NCBI RefSeq assembly: GCF_005239225.2
Contig: NC_133298.1
Span: 2,728,001-2,792,000 of the forward strand
Direction of reading: 5' to 3'
DNA: 64,000 nt
Origin: Populus alba
Taxonomy: Eukaryota; Streptophyta; Magnoliopsida; Malpighiales; Salicaceae
Position 1 is the stretch's first letter, and each line of letters starts with the position of its first letter. The translations under genes were made by a program, and so were the position numbers. Under the pieces are notes generated by a model that was not told where the DNA came from, searched no databases, and worked only from the letters and a program-made list of their open reading frames with translations. This document shows, piece after piece, positions 57,330 through 64,000 of the stretch.

Positions 57330-57950
57330 AAGATCAACTGTTTCTTAAGCTACAACCTTTAAGACAAATGAGTGTGTAGCCTTAAGGAGAAATTCTATCA
57401 ACAGAAAAAGGAAAAAATGACTGAACCTGAGCACCTGCTAGCGATATTTTACATAATAGAGATGATAGCAATTCTATTAACAGGAAATATCCTTAAGCTG
57501 TGATATTTTTCTCATTAGGACACCCTTAAGCTTCCCTCTTGCATCTTGATAGGTTTATTTCTTTTTATATGATTTTCCAGGTGCATTTTTATCATTATTT
57601 TTTAGCCAGTTCTGCAAATTTGGCTGAATTTGTGCATGTTTTTCTTTCACCTTGTTTGGCCTTTGGCCTTTCTTGGTGTTTCGTAACTCGCCAAAAAGAG
57701 AAAGAAAAGGAAAGAGAAAACAATTCTCATCATATAGCTAGGAAGCAATCATCAAAGTAAGTTTAGTTGAAGATAGAAGAACTACACGGGGCAGTCAATT
57801 ATTTGATGTTAGAACAACTGCATATAAATCTCAAGGACACCACACAACAGATACAGCTTGGTAAAACTACACAGGTCTCATTATTGCGTTACATCTAAAA
57901 TAGGATTGTAAGAGACTGGTTGATTTGAACCAAATCTCAAGTTTCACTTC
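57330..57950. other. Intergenic, no gene recognised
   Basis: Sequence after the gypsy relic. A 73-codon frame at 57539-57757 is hydrophobic and unsupported. No LTR was identified here. Confidence 0.45.
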
Positions 57951-57958
57951 ACACTTCT

Positions 57959-58826
57959 TCAACTATGGCACTTTTCAACTATGGCCTGGTGAATTAGCAA
58001 ACCTCCCTTCATTTGCCTGTCCACACTTCATACAAACCAAAATAGAGCTTGGTATCGTCCGTTTCTTTACTAACATCAATCACAAAGTCCGAGGTAACTG
58101 ATTTCTTGTCTTTGCTTACATCTGATAGGTCGACTTTGCTTCCATCTGTACCTTCCCTTCTTCCCTAACTTGGCCATCATAAAAACAGGACAACCACTCC
58201 AACCAAATGCATCTGATTTCATCGATACTTCGAATTTAATTTTGTACTTCCCTTCTTTTAAGGGGTCCTTCGTTGTACCCGTTAGTTCAAGCCAACACAC
58301 TTGCACTAGCTCTGCTGGTATTTCATCCGAGCTGCGATATTGAAGCTCAAATAGTATAGTAAATGTCCGTGTTTGCTTAGCAAAGTTTAAAGTTTACACA
58401 TCACATGCTGCAAAACTAAGTTTCCTTTCCTGCTAAAACTAAATATAGAGAACATGGATTCTTACCTTCGTCTGATCAGGCAATTCCAGTAGCGTTTGTC
58501 ATTTCCCCATATGATGCTAAACCCCCTCGGCTTAAACGTCCAGCTGTTTTTGTCCTGTAAACACGAAGAGGAATTCTCATCAAGAAAAAAACTTTCAACT
58601 TGAAATAATGTGATAGCCTTAGATACAGTTGCCTTGTATAACGGTAAACATTCAAAATACTATGCTTGAAGTTAGCAAGCTGGTTAACAAAATGTTCAGT
58701 TGAAGGATTATAATTCGGAGGCCTAATCTATGAACAAACACCGATGAAAGATAATAGCAATCTGACCTCTTCATAAAACACTTTGTTAGGATCGGCGTCG
58801 TAATGTGGTTTATTTGAAGAAGACAT
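57959..58826 (-). pseudogene. PHLOEM PROTEIN 2-like gene with two frameshifts
   Basis: PP2 proteins are Nictaba-related lectins of phloem and stress responses. Exons 58826-58767, 58554-58466 and 58331-57959 have good splice sites and align with the intact copy at 61327-62201. Conserved parts include SWTFKPRGFSIIWG, VCWLELTG, KFEVSMKSDAFGW and VFMMAKLGKKG. After RYRWK near 58137 the frame shifts; homology resumes as VDLSDVSKDKK and runs to LYFGLYEVWTGK. A second shift near 58010 gives TGA where the family has TGKW, and the third frame continues as GGLLIHQAIVEK. Two one-base changes therefore break the gene. The frame as written ends at LGLCD. Either it is a recent pseudogene or both sites are assembly errors. 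Confidence 0.8.
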
Positions 58827-58879
58827 CTTGAGAGCAAATAAATTCTAGTGTTAGTTTGGTGAGAAAAAGATGATATATT

Positions 58880-60575
58880 TGTGGATCCACACACAGCCTT
58901 TTTATGCAGCCCCAAAGATGCGTTCATTGATTATGTCAACTTCCAAGAAATGAACATCAAAAAGATACTCAACCACACAAAGAAAAAAAAGAATGGAATA
59001 AAACTTGGGACGGAAAAAGGATCAAGTAAATGTGCTCTACTTTATCAGAACGAGTGGATCCTAACCTTTTCTTTTCTTTTATGTCTTGATGCTCCATATA
59101 TGATCAAGAAAAGAATCAATTTGCTTGGCAGCAAGAGTTGGACAAACATAATTTTCCAGCTTCCTAACCACGAAAGTGAAACATATATGATGTGAACGTG
59201 TTGCACGATACATTTATGAAAAGGATTGATTCGTTGTAAACATATATGATTTTATAAACAAAATTCTATAGGAGGATTGATTCGGTTGTAATCAGAGGTT
59301 TTTAAAGACTCTCGAAATTAAGTTATTTTTGTTAATTTTAATTATTTTTCTAGTTAATTTTAGATTTTTAATCATTTTCTATTTAGATTTGAATTTTTTT
59401 TTGGTTAGATCAGTCTTAAATTCTATATAAACAATTTGCGTGTTATTTTTTTTTTTAGATTATCAAGTTTATAAAATTTTTCAAAAAATTTAGAATTTCC
59501 TCTCTATTTTTAACCTTAGAGATTGAAAACCATATTTTTTTTATTCACGTGATACATCACGCAGAATATAAAAATAAAAAATTGAGCAAATTTTGCATAG
59601 GAAAGAGTTGAATAGGAATCCGAATACTTTCTTGATAAGGATACTTTCTTTGAATCCGAATAATGCCCACCATTCCCAGCTTTTTCAAGTTGAATTCAAT
59701 GGACGGTTTGAAACTATGAGCAAATTAATTCGGCATTTCTGTGTGGCGTTGTGAAACTATGAGAAATCAAAATTATAGTCCGCCGATGTTTTCATGTTCT
59801 GAATCACTTCCGGTGATCGCTATCAGAAAAAGGAAAGTAAAAGAATGGATTCCGAAAAATTTGATACCAAAATGCTTTTGCACTCTGCTCGCGTGATGGG
59901 CTGCTTCTCATCGGTAGAGAATCTAAACAAAGGGTTGTCTTACAGCGTCTCCGCCTCTGAACACCTCAATTTAGAGAGATATCTGAAAATCCATGATCTG
60001 TGATAAGTCAAAACTATCAATTTAGAAAATCAAAGAGCTCAACAAAATATTTAATTTTTATTCATCAAAATCTACTTGACAAAAAGCTATTAATACAACC
60101 CTTTAAGTAGAAAGAAAAAACTAGAAAACTATAATAATATTAAATAGAAAAAATAAAATAAAAAAACTTTCTTTAATTTTGAAAAACTAAAAAAACCTAA
60201 TATTACTGAAATGGAAAATAAAATAAAAATATTCATTTTAAATAGAAAAACATGAAAAGCTTAATAATAATGAACATGAAAAAATAAAGTTTCCAAAGTG
60301 AACAAGAAGAAATAAAAAAATAAAAAAGAAAATATTTATATTGCCAGCTGAAAGCTCATGCATCATTTATGTCCGAACTTTTAATCATGTACGGTATTCA
60401 AACAAGATTATTTTCTCTCAAATCCCAGATTAAGATGAAATAATACTCGATTTACAGGGGGAAAAAACGAGCTATTTGAAACATTAAATCAAGCATTTTT
60501 TCTCATCTTGGTAAGCAAAATTAAGAACTAGCTGTTATAGCTAGCATTAATAAATTCATGTCCTGTAGAACTGTT
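58880..60575. other. Intergenic, AT-rich
   Basis: Spacer within the PP2 cluster. It is very AT-rich at 59300-59620 and 60010-60350. No gene supported. Confidence 0.5.
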
Positions 60576-60584
60576 GCTTCCTGA

Positions 60585-60880
60585 ACTATATGGCCTCATG
60601 AATTAGCCAGTTTGTCCACACTTTTCTAATTACAAGCCAAAACATAGCTTAATTTGGATTTATTAATCATTGGTTTATTTTTAAACATGAGCATCTTCCC
60701 TCTCTTCCTATCCTAGCCATCATCAAAACACGAGTAGCAGTCCAAGAAAATGCGTTGTTTTTCATGGATAACTTGAGGTAAATTACTAATTTCAAACCTC
60801 TTCCCCTTCGTTACATGATCTGTTACTCCAAACCAACACACCAGTAGCAGCTCTTCAGGACCATCATTAGCTAAACTCAC
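60585..60880 (-). pseudogene. PP2-like relic, last exon only
   Basis: On the minus strand, 60870-60780 reads GPEELLLVCWFGVTD then KGKRFEI, matching GPAELLAVCWLEIDG and KGKRYAL of the intact neighbour. After frame changes, a C-terminal trace (FWLVIRKVW, then NWLIHEAI) ends near 60585 in the expected order. Stops and frameshifts are many. No first or second exon was found. Confidence 0.72.
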
Positions 60881-61326
60881 CACAATTCAGCATCTGCAGA
60901 TTCACACAAAACTATTCCTTTAGGACCCTCTCTAGCTAAACTCTCGAAATGAAGTGAGAATGGTTTAGAAAATAGCAAATACTCTCAAGAGGACTGCCAC
61001 CTTTGATTAAATTCTGGACTTCCACATACAGGTCACATATTCAAATTATTTAGAGATAGGCGTGTCAGGGTTTTGTAGATGAGGGACGTGAGTCATCCCT
61101 GTAATGTAAACCAAAGTCCACTCGACCTTGCTCCTAAACTCCTGAAAACTTAGGACTACAGACTCTTTCATATTTCAATAGCAGAATTTTATTCTGGTGC
61201 TACAGATATTTCCTTGGATTTATAAAATATTTCACAGGAGAAAAAAAAAAAAAAAAAACTCACTGAGGTTACATTTATCCATAACTCATCAAGGATAGTA
61301 CAAGAGTGATGAATTTGAACGGAAGC

Positions 61327-62201
61327 TCAATCTGGCATTTCTTCAACTACAGCCTCATGAATTTGTAAACCTTGCTTCCATTTTCCAGTCCACAATTCGT
61401 AGAGTCCGAAATAGAGCCTGGTATCTTCAGCCTTTTTCGGAACTTCAAACCGAAGCTTCCCATGAGGAATTTCGACTATGTTGCCGATTCTCAAATCTCC
61501 TAAATTGATTTTTTCCCATTGGGCAATTCCTTTCTTCCCTACCTTAGCTAGCATGAAAACAGGACCTTCCTCCCAAACAGGATCTTGTTCTGTCATCGAT
61601 ATTTTGAAGCTCAGTGCATACCTCTTCCCTTTGGATAGGGGTTCCGAAGTTGAGCCGTCTATTTCAAGCCAGCATACCGCCAGCAACTCTGCAGGACCAT
61701 CCGTCCTGAAATTTATGTGTAGAACTTAAGCATCCAATGAGATCTATGTCAGAAAATTATTATTTTATGATAGTTTGCGTCTATATCATTTGATTATTTA
61801 CAATACTTGAAGCATTGAAACGATATAATTTGATCAAAGGGATAATTCTCTCTACCCTTTCTCAGGCATCTTCCAATAACTTGAATTACTACTCCATGTG
61901 ATGTGCAATCCCCTTGGTTTAAACCTCCACCTACCTTCATCCTGTAAGCATAAAAATAATTCCAGCTCACCATTAACAACCTCATTTTTACTCATAAAAG
62001 ATAGATGGGCATTCTCAGAAACCCTCTAATATCAAACTAAAACCCAAGTTTGTTTACAGATTTTATCTATCTATCTATCTATATATAAAATTGGGACTAC
62101 AACAAACAAATAATAGTCCAGAAATTAGTGGTACTAAAATAGCTAATAATACATCCCACCTTATCGTGTTCCACTTCTGCAGGATCAGCTGCCTCAGACA
62201 T
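61327..62201 (-). CDS. PHLOEM PROTEIN 2-like lectin (PP2-A type)
   Basis: Three exons, 62201-62160, 61941-61856 and 61705-61327, join in frame to about 168 residues, a short PP2-A protein of the A9/A10 size. The PP2 (Nictaba-like) domain takes up almost all of it: WRFKPRGLHITW, then AELLAVCWLEIDGST, LSFKISM, GPVFMLAKVGKKG, LRFEVPKKAEDTRLYFGLYE and LWTGKWKQGLQIHEAVVEE. There is no F-box, TIR or AIG1 domain in front, and no signal peptide, so a cytosolic or nuclear lectin is expected. It is the only intact member of the local cluster. The start is the first ATG, directly followed by an acidic leader (MSEAADPAEVEHDK). Confidence 0.88.
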
Positions 62202-62209
62202 CTTGAGAG

Positions 62210-63825
62210 AAAATCGGGTCTAAATATTATATTATTAGTTTTGACAGACTGCAATGCATGATGTATATGAATCCTTATTGAGCCTTTTATATCAAGGGAA
62301 AGTATTTTTCTTTGTTCATCAATATGTTCGTGTCAAGACAAGGACATTAATTGAGAGAAAATCAACCACAAAAAGAAAAAAAAAATCGATCCAACGTAGT
62401 TTTGAAACAAAGGAATCGTGTAAATGGTGGTCGATTATATCAGAAAGAATGGCATCTAGATATTTTGTTATCAATTAGTGGTCCATATATGGTCAAGTAA
62501 AGAATTGATCCATTTTGCTAAGTGATAACTAGATTCATTCTATGAGCATATATAGACCCCCATTAATTGCCACCAAGAGAAAGTTCAATTATGAAGAAGA
62601 AAAAGGAATTTTTGCTGTGCAGAGACTTTTCCCTAAGCTAGATATATTTTTAAATCCAATAAACCCACCAATAACTTCAATAAAATTAGTGAATTAGAGT
62701 AACTCATATATTTATTTTCCTTTACGTTGTAATTAATTTTGAAGTCTAAATTTAGCAAATCATTTTAGCTATTGTAGGGGTGTGTATTTTAGACATCAAT
62801 GATATTGTGATTATCCAAGTATTTTAAATTATCTTTAGACTACAATAACTATGTATTAAAAGTCTATACAAGAAGAAGAAAATAGCAGACTCTTCATAAA
62901 GGAGATGAAAAAGGGTAGAACCTTTAATTTTAGTCTTTTTCGATAAGTCTTTTATTTTTAGAACTGTGATGTCTAAAGATAATCGTTTTAGAGCCGAACC
63001 ACGCTGTCATTAGCTAGTCGAGCACCCATATCAGGAAGCCAACACAATCACTGGTCGAGCACCCAGAGCCACCATAGGCCCCCCTCTCCTCTTGGCAGCT
63101 TGCTCGTTTTCTCTTCTGTCTCTCTCTCTACCACCGGCCTCCACCACAGCACCGCCAGAGAAGCCGCCGTCCTCAGCCAAACCAGCAAGGGCAACGCCTC
63201 CTCCACGCCAAATCTTCTTTCCCCTCCAACATCTCCTTCATCTTCGTCTTCATCTCCTCCTGCATGTAGAATTTGCATGCAGGAGGATGGGAGGGGGGAA
63301 ATAATTCCCCCCTTCCTTTTCTGGATTGGGCCTATTCGGGCCCAACCTTGATGTCTAGGCCAGATCCGCCCCAGGCCAAAGAAGTAAAGAGGACCGTTGG
63401 GCCTAGATCGGCCCAACCTCCTGGGCTAAGTCCAGCCCAGATAGCTCGGCCGGCCTAGCCCACATATTTTATAATATTACTGTGTCTCCCTATATTTGCC
63501 AGATACTTATATGAAGTGGAACATTCACCGCAACGCCGTACATGTGCGACAATAGTTGTGCTGCGACAATAGTTGCGCTGACTAAGAAAATTAAAATAAC
63601 TTGAAATATATATGACACTTACGAAAACAGATAAATACTCAGATGGAAATCCAGATTAGAAATCAATCTGCTTTGCTGATCAAATCACTGAAAATTCCTG
63701 GAAGTAGGCACTGGAAATGGATTTTGACCCTCGAAACAGCCTTTGTTGGCTTCACATGTGTTCTCACGTTACAGAGCTCTAAATCAGTTTTTCATAACTA
63801 GCGATATAGTAGATGTAGAGATTCT
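62210..63825. other. Intergenic with a GC-rich block
   Basis: AT-rich to about 62980, with an incomplete direct repeat GTCGAGCACCCA at 63018 and 63055. From 63060 to 63460 the sequence turns GC-rich, with repeated GGGCC/GGCCCA phrases (63327-63460). Overlapping frames on both strands are a product of composition. It could be an inserted fragment of a repeat; no termini were found. Confidence 0.4.
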
Positions 63826-63830
63826 GTTTA

Positions 63831-64000
63831 TCACTTATCTTCTAGAGAGTCCTTCGAGTCAAAGAACTCATCTTGTAGATACTCCTCACGAGATGCGGCA
63901 GCAAAATCATCAACATGATTAGTAGATGTAGAGGCCGAATCGTGAACTGTTATTTTCTGAGCTACGACCTCGTCGGGAGGAGCTTGTACTTGCTTCATTA
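63831..64000 (-). CDS. 3' end of an unidentified gene (partial)
   Basis: The minus strand is open from the window edge to TGA at 63833-63831. The visible 55 residues, from Met at 63998, are acidic and Ser/Ala-rich: QAPPDEVVAQKITVHD, then DDFAAASREEYLQDEFFDS and KDSLEDK at the end. It looks like a disordered C-terminal tail. The gene continues beyond 64000, so the ATG at 63998 need not be the start. Confidence 0.5.
   Translation of the reverse strand, partial: MKQVQAPPDEVVAQKITVHDSASTSTNHVDDFAAASREEYLQDEFFDSKDSLEDK

Noticed and set aside
63048..63458. Overlapping frames of 61-122 codons on both strands
   Set aside because: They arise from GC-rich composition; no motif or codon bias favours any of them.
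1..64000. CRISPR arrays, bacterial operons or viral replication genes
   Set aside because: The window is plant nuclear DNA with introns; no such arrays or genes were seen apart from retrotransposon relics.

Overview
The window is nuclear DNA of a woody eudicot, most likely a member of the Salicaceae (Populus or Salix). The reasons are AT-rich intergenic DNA, short exons with GT/GC-AG introns, plant-type protein families and a repeat landscape (tRNA-derived SINEs, AT-rich MITE-like repeats, LTR elements) of the kind found in poplar. The family assignment is inference; no database search was possible. Exon structures below were joined by hand from splice sites and reading-frame continuity. Layout: 1.2-3.6 kb (minus) ORC2, with a perfect E2F site just upstream; 4.7 kb a tRNA-Trp(CCA); 7.2-7.7 kb (minus) a decayed mTERF gene; 8.4-8.6 kb an intact SINE with a 13-bp target duplication; 9.2-11.9 kb (plus) a class A1 heat shock factor; 12-17 kb repeat-rich intergenic DNA with two diverged tandem arrays; 18.0-19.7 kb (minus) a small conserved gene carrying an in-frame stop, divergent from 21.2-22.9 kb (plus) a PIG-X-like GPI-mannosyltransferase subunit; 24.6-28.0 kb (minus) a vacuolar/prevacuolar Qa-SNARE of the SYP2 group; 31.2-35.6 kb (plus) an RRM protein resembling Arabidopsis BPA1 (binding partner of ACD11). 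From 36 to 48 kb the window is mostly repeats: a 2.28-kb PIF/Harbinger-like element, a hairpin MITE, a ~300-bp tandem array and SINE relics, with one small membrane-protein gene at 42.5-43.1 kb (minus). A plant gene of unknown function lies at 49.1-50.9 kb (plus). A non-autonomous LTR retrotransposon runs from 52.7 kb into a 500-N assembly gap, and a degraded Ty3/gypsy pol follows the gap. At 58-62 kb (minus) is a three-member PHLOEM PROTEIN 2-like cluster at different stages of decay: one intact, one frameshifted, one relic. The 3' end of an unidentified minus-strand gene closes the window. The genes are unrelated housekeeping and stress genes rather than a pathway: replication (ORC2), heat-stress transcription (HSFA1), GPI-anchor synthesis (PIG-X), vacuolar membrane fusion (SYP2), cell-death regulation (BPA1-like) and phloem lectin (PP2). 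I did not find a convincing new biological system. The observations most worth following are two GC-AG introns with strong support, an in-frame nonsense codon in a conserved gene, a duplicated splice acceptor in PIG-X, a 3'-end duplication in ORC2, the graded decay of the PP2 cluster, and signs that sequence next to the N gap holds uncorrected read errors.
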